Shown: positions 8,260 to 16,358, counted from the first letter of the stretch. The stretch: DNA of 32,447 nt from JACKFB01 sp041389525 (GCA_041389525.1 JAWKRR010000074.1:1-32447), one strand, 5' to 3'. The notes: generated by a model from the sequence alone, not told the origin. Translations and numbers: made by a program.

Positions 8260-8426
8260 AGTGCTCCCGTCGGCAGATTCACCCCGATACGGCTCCGGTG
8301 TATCATCGGCGCCGATGCGGCGGTCATCAGGCTCGGCGTACCGAAGCTGACCGGGCCCGGTCCACGGGCGTTGTCCCGCTGCGGCGGATGGTTGAGTGAG
8401 ATCACGAATGTGCGGAGGGACGCACC

Positions 8427-8663
8427 TTGCCGACAGTCCTGCGGATCGGTCCGTACAGGTTCTTCTTCTACAGCGACGAGGGAGTCGAGCCGGCGCACAT
8501 CCACGTGCAGCGCGATCGTGCACTGGCGAAGTTCTGGCTGACGTCGGTGTCCCTGGCGTCGTCGTATCGGTACAGCGGGCGGGAGCTCAGATATATCGAA
8601 GCGCTAGTGCATGAACACAGAGCGCTCTTCCAGGAGGCGTGGGATGGTCACTTCGGCGGTTGA
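8427..8663 (+). CDS. DUF4160 domain protein
   Basis: This 78-residue protein has the characteristic DUF4160 N-terminus (PTVLRIGPYRFFFYS) followed by EPAHIHV and the 'LRYIEALVHEHRALFQEAW' C-terminal helix. It matches the whole family length. The start is a TTG at 8427, fixed by a strong GGAGGG seven bases upstream and by the family's usual N-terminus. It overlaps the DUF2442 gene by 20 bases. DUF4160/DUF2442 pairs are widespread and often sit in mobile or toxin-antitoxin-rich regions; the biochemical role is not established. Confidence 0.9.
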   Translation: MPTVLRIGPYRFFFYSDEGVEPAHIHVQRDRALAKFWLTSVSLASSYRYSGRELRYIEALVHEHRALFQEAWDGHFGG

Positions 8664-8946
8664 GATCGAGCCGCGAGCCAGCGATGTCTCGACGACGGAT
8701 GACGAACTGGTGGTCGAGCTCGTGGATGGGCGACGATTGGCCATTCCCCTGGCGTGGTTCCCTCGTCTCCTGCATGCAACCAGCGCGGAGCGCGCGAAGT
8801 GGCAATTGCTCGGCGACGGGCTGGGAATCCACTGGCCGGACATCGACGAGGACATCAGCGTCCATGGCCTGTTACGCGGGTTCCGCGCCAATCCTGCGCG
8901 GCAAGCCGCCCCCCGCGATGCCGCGGCGCCGCAGACCCCGTCGTGA
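8644..8946 (+). CDS. DUF2442 domain protein
   Basis: This 100-residue protein starts at the ATG at 8644, with AGGAGG six bases upstream inside the DUF4160 gene. The core (ELVVELVDGRRLAIPLAWFPRLLHATSAERAKW, then GDGLGIHWPDIDEDISVHGLLRG) is a textbook DUF2442 domain: the 'IPLAWFPRL' strand and 'IHWPDIDEDI' motif are both present. A polar Pro/Ala/Arg-rich tail follows (about 82-100). The 20-base overlap with DUF4160 and the strong ribosome binding site suggest a coupled pair whose products act together, possibly as a complex. Whether the pair is a toxin-antitoxin system cannot be decided from sequence. Confidence 0.92.
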   Translation: MVTSAVEIEPRASDVSTTDDELVVELVDGRRLAIPLAWFPRLLHATSAERAKWQLLGDGLGIHWPDIDEDISVHGLLRGFRANPARQAAPRDAAAPQTPS

Positions 8947-9148
8947 ACACGCGAGCAGACACCGCCTCTCCCAAGAGGAGCCGACTCCTGACACCCGCAG
9001 TACGCACTTGTCGCGCCGCCGGCCCCCCCTAACCCGCGCGCCGCCGGCGGGCCCGAGGGCCGATCCGGGGTAGAGGCTCGCGCCGTGGTCGGACCTGCTC
9101 GCTTCGCGCTCTCCGGTGCAGCAGCGGAGCACTCCTCACACCCACCGC

Positions 9149-9712
9149 TCAGGGCAGCAGCTCACTCGCAGGCAGTCGCGCCTCGGCGCCAGGGACTTCG
9201 AGCGACTCGGCCTCGCCGACAAGCTTGGTCAGCGCGTAGGTGCCGTCCGGCAGCGGGTCGCTGCGGACCTCGATGCACCGCGCGGGCACATCGACCAGCC
9301 AGTAGACGGGGACGCCAGCGGCCGCGTAGATGCGCGCCTTGCGACGGTCGATAGCCTGGCTCGTGTGGGCCACCTCGACCGCGAGCAGCAGCTCGTCCCC
9401 CCGCGGGTGGCGGGCGAAGTACTGTCGCCAGTCGCCACGTATCACCGCGAGGTCGGGCTCCGGCAGGCTGGCCTCGCCGGCGTCCACTGGGCTGTGGCTC
9501 CGAACGCAGACGCTGTGCGGAACAACCGCCTCCAGCGCCCTCCGGATGGCGTAGATCAGATTCGCATGCACCGGGCCCTGGGGACTCACGACAATCAGCG
9601 CTCCGTCGATAAGCTCAAGGGGTTCATCCTCGGCCAGGATGCCGCTGGCGACCATCTGTTGCACCTCAAGGGAGGTGAAGCGCCGGACTGCGGGCTGGGA
9701 CTCGACGACCAT
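9149..9712 (-). CDS. Uma2 family (DUF820) PD-(D/E)XK nuclease-like protein
   Basis: This 187-residue protein starts at the ATG at 9712 (MVVESQPAVRRFT). A longer in-frame extension to 9883 is rejected because its first 57 residues are not family-like. Uma2 features are an N-terminal 'LEVQQMVASGILAEDEPLELIDGALIVVSPQGPVHANL', the acidic residue of PEPDLAVIRGD, and Glu in LLLAVEVAHTS. Then comes 'KARIYAAAGVPVYWLVDV', where the core beta strand and Tyr-Trp are conserved. These form the putative PD-(D/E)XK catalytic core. Uma2 genes are typically multicopy in cyanobacteria and myxobacteria, and most have no assigned role. It is monocistronic here, in the same orientation as the LysR gene upstream. 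Confidence 0.9.
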   Translation of the reverse strand: MVVESQPAVRRFTSLEVQQMVASGILAEDEPLELIDGALIVVSPQGPVHANLIYAIRRALEAVVPHSVCVRSHSPVDAGEASLPEPDLAVIRGDWRQYFARHPRGDELLLAVEVAHTSQAIDRRKARIYAAAGVPVYWLVDVPARCIEVRSDPLPDGTYALTKLVGEAESLEVPGAEARLPASELLP

Positions 9713-9810
9713 GGCCGTAGTATAGCGAGTCGCACCGGCCAGGCGAAGCCCCGCGCGAGCAGGACGGCGGCGCGGCAGGTTCCGCCGCCAACATGACGAG
9801 CCGAGCCAAG

Positions 9811-9840
9811 AGCAAGTCCTAAGTCCGGACCCGACCCCTA
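9811..9840 (+). repeat. Dispersed intergenic repeat GAGCAAGT(C/T)(C/T)TAAGTC..GACCCCT, copy 1
   Basis: The 30 bases match copy 2 at 14424-14453 in 26 positions. This copy lies between the end of the LysR gene (9880) and the start of the Uma2 gene. The core AAGTCCTAAGTCC is close to a direct repeat of AAGTC. Confidence 0.7.
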
Positions 9841-9879
9841 GCTCCTCCCAACCGTGCGCCGCCTCGGACCCCGCAAACG

Positions 9880-10746
9880 TCACCCCAGCGCCTGCGTCAG
9901 CGCCGACACCAGCGTGGACTCGATCGCCAGCTCGGCCTCCGACACCCAGTGGGGGCTGGCGCAGACCCAGAGGCGGCAGTGGGGGTCGTGGTCGAAGTGG
10001 GAGACTGATAGTTGGCAGCGCTCTTCGGGGGTCAGCATGAAGCCTAGCAGGGCGCCGACGCCGAAGCCGGCTAGGACGAGGGCTTTGACGGACGCCAGGC
10101 TGTTCGCGAGGGCCCAGGTTGGGGCGTCTTCGGGGATCATCGTCGGCTGGCCGGGGAGGGACTCGATTTGGACGATGGGGAAGGCGGCTAGCTCGGCTTC
10201 GGTGGTCGCTGCGGCGAGCGCCGGGAAGCGGTCGGCGCGGCCCCAGAAGCGTAGGTCGTAGTGGCCGACGGGGGTGGCGCGCGCCACGGGCGGCTCGTCG
10301 GACCAGGCGATGATGGCCAGGTCCAGATCGTCGGCGGAGACGCGGCGCAGCAGGTCCGCGGTTCGGCCCGTCGCCAGTTTCACGCCCAGGTCGGGGTAGG
10401 CGTCGCGCAAGGGGTCGACGACCTTGGGGAACAGGTAGGTGGCGACGCTGTCGACGGTGCCCACGCGCACGTCGAAGTAGCGGCGGCCGACGACCCGCTC
10501 GACCTCCTTTGTAATGGTCGAGGCCTGGGCCAGCAGCGAACGTGCTCGGGGCAGCAGCGCGCGGCCGGCCGCTGTGAGGACGAGGCCGCGGCCGCGGCGC
10601 TCGAAGAGCTGGGCGGCTAGCTCTTCTTCCAGCAGCTTGAGGTTTCGGCTCAGCGCGGGCTGGGTCAGGTGTACCAAGCCCGCGGCGGCGCTCATGGAGC
10701 CGGCTTCGACGATCTTCACGAAGATGGTGAGGCGCTCGAGGTTCAC
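9880..10746 (-). CDS. LysR-family transcriptional regulator
   Basis: This 288-residue protein has the winged helix-turn-helix at residues 1-60 (MNLERLTIFVKIVEAGS, SMSAAAGLVHLTQPALSRNL, LEEELAAQLFERRGRGLVLT), which is the LysR signature. The C-terminal effector-binding domain (about 90-288) has the usual two-lobed pattern. It is divergent from the HEWGTF lipoprotein pair across 151 bases holding two palindromes, the classical LysR arrangement, so it probably controls those genes and itself. The effector is unknown. The ATG at 10746 gives the standard N-terminus. Confidence 0.95.
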   Translation of the reverse strand: MNLERLTIFVKIVEAGSMSAAAGLVHLTQPALSRNLKLLEEELAAQLFERRGRGLVLTAAGRALLPRARSLLAQASTITKEVERVVGRRYFDVRVGTVDSVATYLFPKVVDPLRDAYPDLGVKLATGRTADLLRRVSADDLDLAIIAWSDEPPVARATPVGHYDLRFWGRADRFPALAAATTEAELAAFPIVQIESLPGQPTMIPEDAPTWALANSLASVKALVLAGFGVGALLGFMLTPEERCQLSVSHFDHDPHCRLWVCASPHWVSEAELAIESTLVSALTQALG

Positions 10747-10789
10747 GGAGGGCTCCGGCCGGCGGGCGGGCGACTAATCAGCTTTCGTG

Positions 10790-10815
10790 ATGGTTTACCA
10801 TGAAATCATATGATT
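10790..10815. promoter_or_regulatory. Two adjacent palindromes between divergent LysR and lipoprotein genes
   Basis: ATGGTTTACCAT (10790-10801, inverted repeat around TTTA) and the perfect palindrome AATCATATGATT (10804-10815) lie side by side in an AT-rich patch of an otherwise GC-rich region. They sit 44 bases before the LysR start and 83 before the chosen lipoprotein start. LysR proteins bind T-N11-A type inverted repeats in such positions, so this is a likely operator or promoter zone. Binding is inferred. Confidence 0.55.
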
Positions 10816-10897
10816 GGAACGCAAGTGTTAGCCGGCGCAGGATGAGACCATCGAATGACGCGAGGCAGCCGTGAGAGACCGGCTGAGGAGGATGGCG

Positions 10898-12280
10898 ATG
10901 GTCAGGGCGAACACGGCGCGGAGCTTGGCGGTGCTGGTGGCGGTTGCGTTGGCCGGAGGCTGTGATGCTGACGCGGGCGGCGCGCCCGGGCAGGCGGGCT
11001 CCACGGGCGAGCCGGTGGCGGCGGTGGCTGGCGCGGGGCGGGACGGCGGCGCGTCTGGCGCGGCTGGCAGCGGCCGGCTTCGACGCGAGCCCGGCGAGCG
11101 GCCGCGCGAGATAGGCCAGCCCGAGATCCCCTCCCCAGACCCGGCCGCGCCGACCGCCGCCGCGCTCATCGCCCACGAGTGGGGGACCTTCACCAGCCTG
11201 CAGGGCAGCGACGGGGTCACGCTCGAGGGCCTCCACCACGAGGACGAGCCGCTGCCGCCCTTTGTCCACGGGCGCTGCTCGGCCATGCCCTCGTGCCTGC
11301 ATCCGGGCCAGAAGTCGGTCGAGGAGATCCCCGAGGGGGTCACGCAGAAGCTCGAGACGCCTGTCATCTACTTTTACAGCGAGCAGGCGCGGCAGATTTC
11401 GGTGGAGGTCGACTTCCCCGAGGGCGTGATCAGCCAATGGTTTCCGGACGCGGCGAGCTTTCGGCCGGCGCTGGGCGAGATGGGCGCCATCGCGGACGGC
11501 TCGATGCAGTGGCTGGTGACGGTGGACCCGGCGCTGGATGGGGCGGGCGCGCCGTGGGTTCCCGAGCACGACATCTGGGCGCCGGCGCGGCGGACGAAGG
11601 CGACGCCGCTGGCGGTCGGGGCGGAGCGCGAGGGGTTCATCTTTTACCGGGGGGTCGGGCGCTTCGAGCTGCCGGTGCGGGTGACCAGCGAGGCGGGCGG
11701 CGGGCTGCGGGTGGCGAACCTGGGCGACGAGGCGCTGCCTGGGGTTTTCCTGATGCGCACGGACGGCGAGGCGGGTGGCGTCGTGGCGCTCGGGGCGCTC
11801 GGGGGCGGGCAGCAGGTCGAGGCGCAGGTGCCGCCACTGGATCTCGGGCGGGCGTCTTTCGTGGCGGCGAGCAAGGCGCTGCTCGGCGAGGCGCTGGCGG
11901 CGTCGGGGCTCTACGGTGACGAGGCCCAGGCGATGGTGGACACGTGGGAGCGTAGCTGGTTCGGGACGCCGGGGGTGCGCGTGCTGTACGTGGTGCCGCG
12001 GGGGTGGACGGACGCGCTGCTGCCGATTCGCATCGACCCGCAGCCGGACGCGCTGGTGCGGACGCTGATCGGGCGCATCGAGGTGCTGACGCCGGAGGTG
12101 GAGGCGGCGACGGTGGAGGCGGTGAAGGCGGGGTATGCGGGCAAGTTGGGGCTGCGCGCCGAGGGGGACGAGCGCTTCTTTGAGCCGCGGCTGCGGCGGG
12201 CTTGCGCGCTGTTGGCGGGGACGGCGATGGGCGAGTACTGCGCGGGCGAGGCGGAGCACGCGGCGGAGCCGGCGTTGTAA
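10898..12280 (+). CDS. HEWGTFTS-motif lipoprotein, first paralog
   Basis: This protein of about 460 residues has a lipoprotein signal (MVRANTARSLAVLVAVALAGGC, lipobox LAGGC). I chose the ATG at 10898 because GAGGAGG (10885-10891) is six bases upstream; the GTG at 10871 and ATG at 10892 are possible but worse placed. A Gly/Ala-rich linker leads to IAHEWGTFTSLQGSDG, a motif I recall from uncharacterised proteins of Planctomycetes and Myxococcota. The remainder is beta-rich with ETPVIYFYS, 'GFIFYRGVGRFELP' and a C-terminal 'AQAMVDTWERSWFGTPGVRVLYVVPR'. No known catalytic motif was seen; the His-Glu-Trp start of the core could bind metal, but that is speculative. It is followed 69 bases later by a paralog and divergent from the LysR regulator. 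Confidence 0.88.
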   Translation: MVRANTARSLAVLVAVALAGGCDADAGGAPGQAGSTGEPVAAVAGAGRDGGASGAAGSGRLRREPGERPREIGQPEIPSPDPAAPTAAALIAHEWGTFTSLQGSDGVTLEGLHHEDEPLPPFVHGRCSAMPSCLHPGQKSVEEIPEGVTQKLETPVIYFYSEQARQISVEVDFPEGVISQWFPDAASFRPALGEMGAIADGSMQWLVTVDPALDGAGAPWVPEHDIWAPARRTKATPLAVGAEREGFIFYRGVGRFELPVRVTSEAGGGLRVANLGDEALPGVFLMRTDGEAGGVVALGALGGGQQVEAQVPPLDLGRASFVAASKALLGEALAASGLYGDEAQAMVDTWERSWFGTPGVRVLYVVPRGWTDALLPIRIDPQPDALVRTLIGRIEVLTPEVEAATVEAVKAGYAGKLGLRAEGDERFFEPRLRRACALLAGTAMGEYCAGEAEHAAEPAL

Positions 12281-12349
12281 GGGGCGCGGGAGGAGGGTGT
12301 GGCGGGCGCGCGGGAGTACTATCTTGGGGAGGCGGGCTGGGAGGTTGCG

Positions 12350-13651
12350 ATGCGGGTGCGTGGGGCGGCGGCGGGCCGAGGGCGGGCGGCGGCGTGGGGT
12401 GGCCGGCTGGGCTGGCTCGGCGTCGTGGTCGCCGCGGCGGTGGCGCTGGGTGCGGCGGGCTGCGACGGGGGCGGCGCGGCGGCCGGCGCCGATGTCGTGG
12501 AGACCGGCGACAGCGCGGACGCCGGGGTCGACACAAACGTCATTTCGCCAGTCGGCGCCTACTCGATTCACGAGTGGGGCACGCTGACGAGCTTTCAGGG
12601 TTCGGACGGCGTGCCGGTCGCGGGGGCGGTGATTCCTGAGGAGGCGTTGCCGGGGTTTGTGGTGCGGGACTCGGCGGCGGCGGGCACGGCCCTGCCTGCG
12701 TGGCGGCTTCAGGCGCCGGCGTTCTACGTGCACGCCGCGGTGCCGGGGCGGCTGGAGCTGGCGCTGGAGGTTTCGGGCGGTCGGGTGCTGGCCGCGTGGC
12801 CGCCGCCCTCCCCGTCCGCGGCTGGCGATTCGTCAGGAAATACCGGGCGAATCGCGTGGAGCCTCGATGTCGGCGCGGCGGCGGACGTGCTCGACCCGCT
12901 CGCGATTTCGGGCAGCGTCTGGGACCCGCTGCGGGCGGTCGACGCGGCGCTGGTCAAGACCGCCGGCGTGTCCGAGCGCTTCCTTTACTATGAAGCTCAG
13001 GACGCGGGCGCCGGGGCCGACCTGCCGCTCGCCGTGAGCAGCGCCGATTCGGAGACCATCACCGCGACCAACACGGCCTCGGGCGCCGCGGCGGACCGCG
13101 TGATTCCGATGGCCTGGTACGTGTGGGTGCACGGGGGCGGGGGCCTCATCGCGTCGCTGGGGCCCATCGAGGGCACGCGCAGCTTCATCCGGCTGCCGAC
13201 GCCGAAGGAGCTGGACGTCGACGTCTTCGAGTTGAAGGCCCGCGGCGCGTTGGAAGCGGACCTCGCCAGCCTGGGGCTGCGGGCCGACGAAGCGCACGCG
13301 CTGGTCGATGCGTGGGACCACAGCGTCTTCCGCACCCACGGTCGCCGACTCATCTACGTGATGCCGCCGGCCTGGGCCGCGGAGCACGTCAGCGTGGCCC
13401 TGGACCCAGCGCCCGAGGCCCACGTCCGCGTGTGGTTGGGGCGCGTCGAGTTCATGCTGCCCAGCGATGAAGTGTTTCTGCTGGCTGACTTGCGAGCGCA
13501 GCAGCAGGCCGGCGCCGTGGCGAGCGACCTGCCCGCAAGCCTCGGTCCCTTCGCCGCCGCCAAGCTGGCGCGAGCGCGTGGCCTCATCGACGCCGACGAC
13601 CCGCTGGCAGCGTGGTTGGCGGGTGCGCTGGACGGTCCCTCTCCGAAGTGA
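12350..13651 (+). CDS. HEWGTLTS-motif lipoprotein, second paralog
   Basis: This protein of about 433 residues has an Arg-rich N-terminus, a hydrophobic segment and the lipobox LGAAGC. The ATG at 12350 is chosen over an upstream GTG because GGGAGG lies five bases before it. IHEWGTLTSFQGSDGVPV matches the motif in the gene before it, and APAFYVHA, ERFLYYEA and 'ADEAHALVDAWDHSVFRTHG' align with the first paralog in order. The two genes are therefore tandem duplicates that have diverged widely. With only 69 bases between them, they are probably one transcript from the LysR-facing promoter. Both are predicted outer-membrane or periplasmic lipoproteins of unknown function. Confidence 0.88.
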   Translation: MRVRGAAAGRGRAAAWGGRLGWLGVVVAAAVALGAAGCDGGGAAAGADVVETGDSADAGVDTNVISPVGAYSIHEWGTLTSFQGSDGVPVAGAVIPEEALPGFVVRDSAAAGTALPAWRLQAPAFYVHAAVPGRLELALEVSGGRVLAAWPPPSPSAAGDSSGNTGRIAWSLDVGAAADVLDPLAISGSVWDPLRAVDAALVKTAGVSERFLYYEAQDAGAGADLPLAVSSADSETITATNTASGAAADRVIPMAWYVWVHGGGGLIASLGPIEGTRSFIRLPTPKELDVDVFELKARGALEADLASLGLRADEAHALVDAWDHSVFRTHGRRLIYVMPPAWAAEHVSVALDPAPEAHVRVWLGRVEFMLPSDEVFLLADLRAQQQAGAVASDLPASLGPFAAAKLARARGLIDADDPLAAWLAGALDGPSPK

Positions 13652-13883
13652 GCCGCGACCAGGCGGGACCTGACGGTTCGGGGTCCGAGGCCCACGGCGC
13701 GGCGTGTTGTGCAGCCCGTCGGCCATTGGTATCTCCGTAGCTGCCCCTGCCGTTTGGAGAGCCCGCGCGTCGCGACCCCGAGCCCGGTGCCCCCTCGCCG
13801 CACCGCCGGCCTCCCGCTGTTCACCGCTGCTACAGCGCGTCGTGATGAGCCCGCTCGCCCGCCACACCTGCCCCGGAGTACCC

Positions 13884-14369
13884 ATGGCTGACAACGCCCG
13901 CCCGCCCGTCGCGCTGGTCGCCGCCGACGCCGCGCCCCGCGCCATCTCGTCGAACTACCCCGAGCCCTTCGCCTCGCGCATGGCTGGCCGCGTGAAGCGG
14001 CCCCTCGGAGACCCTTTCGGCATCCGCAGTTTTGGCGTCAACCGCACCACCCTCGCGCCGGGAGCGATGACCGCGCTGCGGCACGCTCACACGGTGCAAG
14101 ACGAGCTGGTATACGTCCTGGAAGGCCAGCCCACGCTGGTCACCGACGCCGGCGAGACCCCGCTGGCGCCTGGCATGTGCGCGGGCTTTCGCGCCGGCAG
14201 TGGGGACGGCCACCACCTCGTCAATCGCACGGATTCGCCAGTCGTCATCTTGGAGATCGGGGACCGACAGCCCGGTGACACCGCCACCTACCCCGACGAC
14301 GACATCGCGGCCTCCCAGGGCCCCGACGGGCGCTGGCGATTCGCCCACAAGGACGGGACGCCGTACTGA
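13884..14369 (+). CDS. Small cupin-domain protein
   Basis: This 161-residue protein starts at the ATG at 13884 (MADNARPP), with GGAG five bases upstream. It carries both cupin motifs. Motif 1 is GAMTALRHAHTVQDELVYVLEG, with HAH and the spaced Glu that bind metal. Motif 2 is PGMCAGFRAGSGDGHHLVN, with the distal His. A single cupin domain of this length matches small cupin_2 proteins, which include isomerases, dioxygenases and sugar-binding regulators. The substrate cannot be assigned. An upstream in-frame extension to 13704 has no family features. No obvious operon partner. Confidence 0.9.
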   Translation: MADNARPPVALVAADAAPRAISSNYPEPFASRMAGRVKRPLGDPFGIRSFGVNRTTLAPGAMTALRHAHTVQDELVYVLEGQPTLVTDAGETPLAPGMCAGFRAGSGDGHHLVNRTDSPVVILEIGDRQPGDTATYPDDDIAASQGPDGRWRFAHKDGTPY

Positions 14370-14423
14370 CGTGTGGGCGGCCGCGGACGCTGGGGGAGAA
14401 GGCGCGGAGGTGTAGTCGCCGGC

Positions 14424-14453
14424 GAGCAAGTCTTAAGTCTTGACACGACCCCT
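14424..14453 (+). repeat. Dispersed intergenic repeat GAGCAAGTCTTAAGTCTTGACACGACCCCT-type, copy 2
   Basis: This copy matches the element at 9811-9840 in 26 of 30 positions. It lies between the convergent cupin gene and the PF04020-like gene, two bases before the latter's stop codon. Its core AAGTCTTAAGTCTT contains a short palindrome (GACTTAAGTC in reverse). Confidence 0.7.
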
Positions 14454-14455
14454 GG

Positions 14456-14800
14456 TCAGGGTTGGCCGAACAGCCAGGCCACCAGCAGGTTGAGGACGGA
14501 GAGGACGAGGCTGCTCCAGAAGGCGGCGCCGAAGTCGCGGACGCGGATGCCGGAGACAAAGGACGAGGCCAGCCAGAGCATCAGGGCGTTCACCACCAGC
14601 AGGAAGAGCCCGAGGGTGAGCACCGTCAGGGGCAGGGTGAGGAGCACCATCAGCGGGCGTACCAGGGCGTTCACGATGCCAAGCGAGATGGCGCCGATGA
14701 AGGCCGGGCCCAACCCCGTAATCTGGAAGCCGCTGACGAGGCGGCTGACCAGCAGCAGCAAGACCGCGGTGGTCGCCAAGTGGACGAGGAGTGCGAGCAT
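14456..14800 (-). CDS. Four-helix membrane protein of the PF04020 'phage holin family'
   Basis: This 114-residue protein has four hydrophobic segments at about residues 3-25, 30-50, 53-75 and 88-110. The family-like pattern is 'LVSGFQITGLGPAFIGAISLGIVNALVRPLMVLLTLPLTVLTLGLFLLVVNALMLWL'. The Asn-Ala-x-x-Arg-Pro and 'NALMLW' parts are typical of PF04020. Despite the name, most members are chromosomal housekeeping membrane proteins rather than phage lysis proteins, and nothing else here suggests a prophage. The ATG at 14800 has GGAGG upstream. Confidence 0.93.
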   Translation of the reverse strand: MLALLVHLATTAVLLLLVSRLVSGFQITGLGPAFIGAISLGIVNALVRPLMVLLTLPLTVLTLGLFLLVVNALMLWLASSFVSGIRVRDFGAAFWSSLVLSVLNLLVAWLFGQP

Positions 14801-15031
14801 GGGGGCCTCCGGAGTGCGCGCTGTGGCTCAGGCGCCGGTATGTCGTAGCACGCGCGGAAGCGCGCCTCGGCGGCTACCTCTAATTCCCGCTGCAGATGTG
14901 GGCAAATCCGGGGAGCCATTGACGGGCGGGGGCGGGCCTGGAGCCCGGATTCGCGCCTGAGGGCCCGCAGCCGCGCTCGGGGGGCGCTCGGTTGGTTGGC
15001 GGTCTGAACGGGGCGCCGCCCCGCGGGCGCC

Positions 15032-16276
15032 TCAGCGCGCGCGAGGGGCCTTCGCGAGCGGGTTTCGGCGCAGGAACCACGCGATGATGACTGCGGCCCA
15101 CAGCAGCGTGTCGGCGGTCGTCGCGGCGCAGCCGGCGCAGGATGGGGGCGGGGCGGACGGGGCGGCGACGACTGCTGCGGTGAGGGCTTCGGCGCTTGGG
15201 GCGGGGGCTGTGGGGGTGACTCGCAGGTCGTTGAAGGTCAGCTCGTCTGGGGACTTGGAGGCCAGGCGGAAGATTAGCTCGGTGGCGCCAGGGGGGACGG
15301 CGAGGTTGGCGGTGGCGATGGGCCAGCCGGCCAGGGGGGCGGCTTCGCGCGTGTCGGCTTGGCCGGGGGCGCGCCATTGGACTTCGAGGGTGGCGGCGTC
15401 CTTGCGGTTGGCTCGCAGGGTCAGGCCCACGCTGGGGGTGCCGGGCGGCAGGGCCAGGGCGAAGGCTTGGGGGCTGGTGACGTGGGGTGGCGGCGGGGTG
15501 AAGGCGCTGGGGGCCGGGATGACGAAGCCCTCGCGGCTGGCGCTGAGGCGCTCGCCGGGGGTGAGGGCGCAGGGGCTGGTCGCGGCGGTCGAGGCCGTGT
15601 CGGGCGGCGATCTCGGCCCAGGTGCACGGCCTCGGGCGAGTGGCTGAGGTGCGTTCGAGCGCGCCGGAGAGGTTGGACACGCGGGCCGCCGAGCTGACGC
15701 CTGGGCGATGGCGCCGAGCAACAGGTCGGCTGGGAGGGCCTCGCGGGCCTCCCAGAGCGCCCCGGACAGCACCAGCGAGTCATCGTGCGCTTCGCCGTGG
15801 AGGTGGTCGGGGCAGCGCGCGAAGACCCGCAGGGACGTCGCCGCGTGGGGACCGGCGGCGCGGGCGATGACGGGGTCGCCGCTCCTCGCCGCCGCGACGA
15901 AGTTCGCCAGGCCCTCTTGGATCAGGGCCGGCTGGTTATCGGCGTGGCCCTCGACGAGGACCCAGCGGGGCTCGGTCGCGCCGGACTGCCGCAGCCAGTG
16001 GTGCACCAGCTCGTGGGTGAGCACCTCGTCCATGCTGGCCGTGGGCGTGTCCTGGTGGTCGCCGAAGAGGATGCCGGGCCGGCCCGACCACTGTGGGCCA
16101 AGCGCCAGCCCGAGATCGGGCACGGTCAGCGATCCGGGGTAAGGCGCGCCGACGACCAGGACCGGCAGCGGGACTCCGGCCGCGGGCCACAGGCCGTGCG
16201 CTTCCAGGAAGCCCGCGGGCCTGCTCGGCGCGCGCGGCGAGGGAAAAAGCGTCGTCGGCGGCCGGCACCGCGTCAC
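15032..16276 (-). CDS. Gluzincin-like zinc protease with MYXO-CTERM-like tail, apparently frame-broken
   Basis: This 414-residue frame carries HELVHHW (HExxH zinc motif, 15995-16015) and, about 30 residues on, QEGLANF, whose Glu is the expected third ligand of gluzincins. The C-terminus (SCAGCAATTADTLLWAAVIIAWFLRRN, then basic residues) is a Cys-containing, hydrophobic, Arg-ended tail of MYXO-CTERM type, which suggests surface sorting. Three signs of frame breaks are visible. Upstream of about 16215 a neighbouring frame reads DAVPAADDAFSLAARAEQARG and would join GFLEAHGLW if one G of a GGG run were removed. Near 15685 another frame reads SAARVSNLSGALERTSATR. Near 15595 the original frame resumes at CALTPGERL. 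Either the gene is decaying or the assembly carries small indels. The intact start would be near 16322. Confidence 0.7.
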   Translation of the reverse strand: MTRCRPPTTLFPSPRAPSRPAGFLEAHGLWPAAGVPLPVLVVGAPYPGSLTVPDLGLALGPQWSGRPGILFGDHQDTPTASMDEVLTHELVHHWLRQSGATEPRWVLVEGHADNQPALIQEGLANFVAAARSGDPVIARAAGPHAATSLRVFARCPDHLHGEAHDDSLVLSGALWEAREALPADLLLGAIAQASARRPACPTSPARSNAPQPLARGRAPGPRSPPDTASTAATSPCALTPGERLSASREGFVIPAPSAFTPPPPHVTSPQAFALALPPGTPSVGLTLRANRKDAATLEVQWRAPGQADTREAAPLAGWPIATANLAVPPGATELIFRLASKSPDELTFNDLRVTPTAPAPSAEALTAAVVAAPSAPPPSCAGCAATTADTLLWAAVIIAWFLRRNPLAKAPRAR

Positions 16277-16358
16277 AGCGCGGGCCGACTACCTCATCAG
16301 GCGTGCCCGTCGCCGCACTCAAGCACGGTGAACGACGGGGCGGGGGTCAACGCTGCGG

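Larger units (their letters stand above)
8077..8426. other. Intergenic region with a dispersed repeat and palindromes
   Basis: This 350-base stretch has no convincing gene. It contains the dispersed element at 8124-8152 and, just after it, a degenerate echo (gagtggt...ttgacc...cgcac at about 8171-8203). There is also a perfect 14-base palindrome at 8246-8259. The promoter of the DUF4160/DUF2442 pair should lie in its second half. Confidence 0.5.

Noticed and set aside
9713..9883. N-terminal extension of the Uma2 gene
   Set aside because: The added 57 residues are Arg/Cys-rich and unlike the family. The ATG at 9712 gives the normal length, and the extension would contain the dispersed repeat.
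10778..12733. 651-codon minus-strand frame opposite the HEWGTF genes
   Set aside because: The translation is Arg/Pro/His-rich shadow sequence, while the plus strand has lipoprotein signals, ribosome sites and a paralogous pair.
14456..14800. Prophage suggested by a 'phage holin family' protein
   Set aside because: PF04020 members are mostly chromosomal, and there are no phage structural, integrase or lysis genes nearby.
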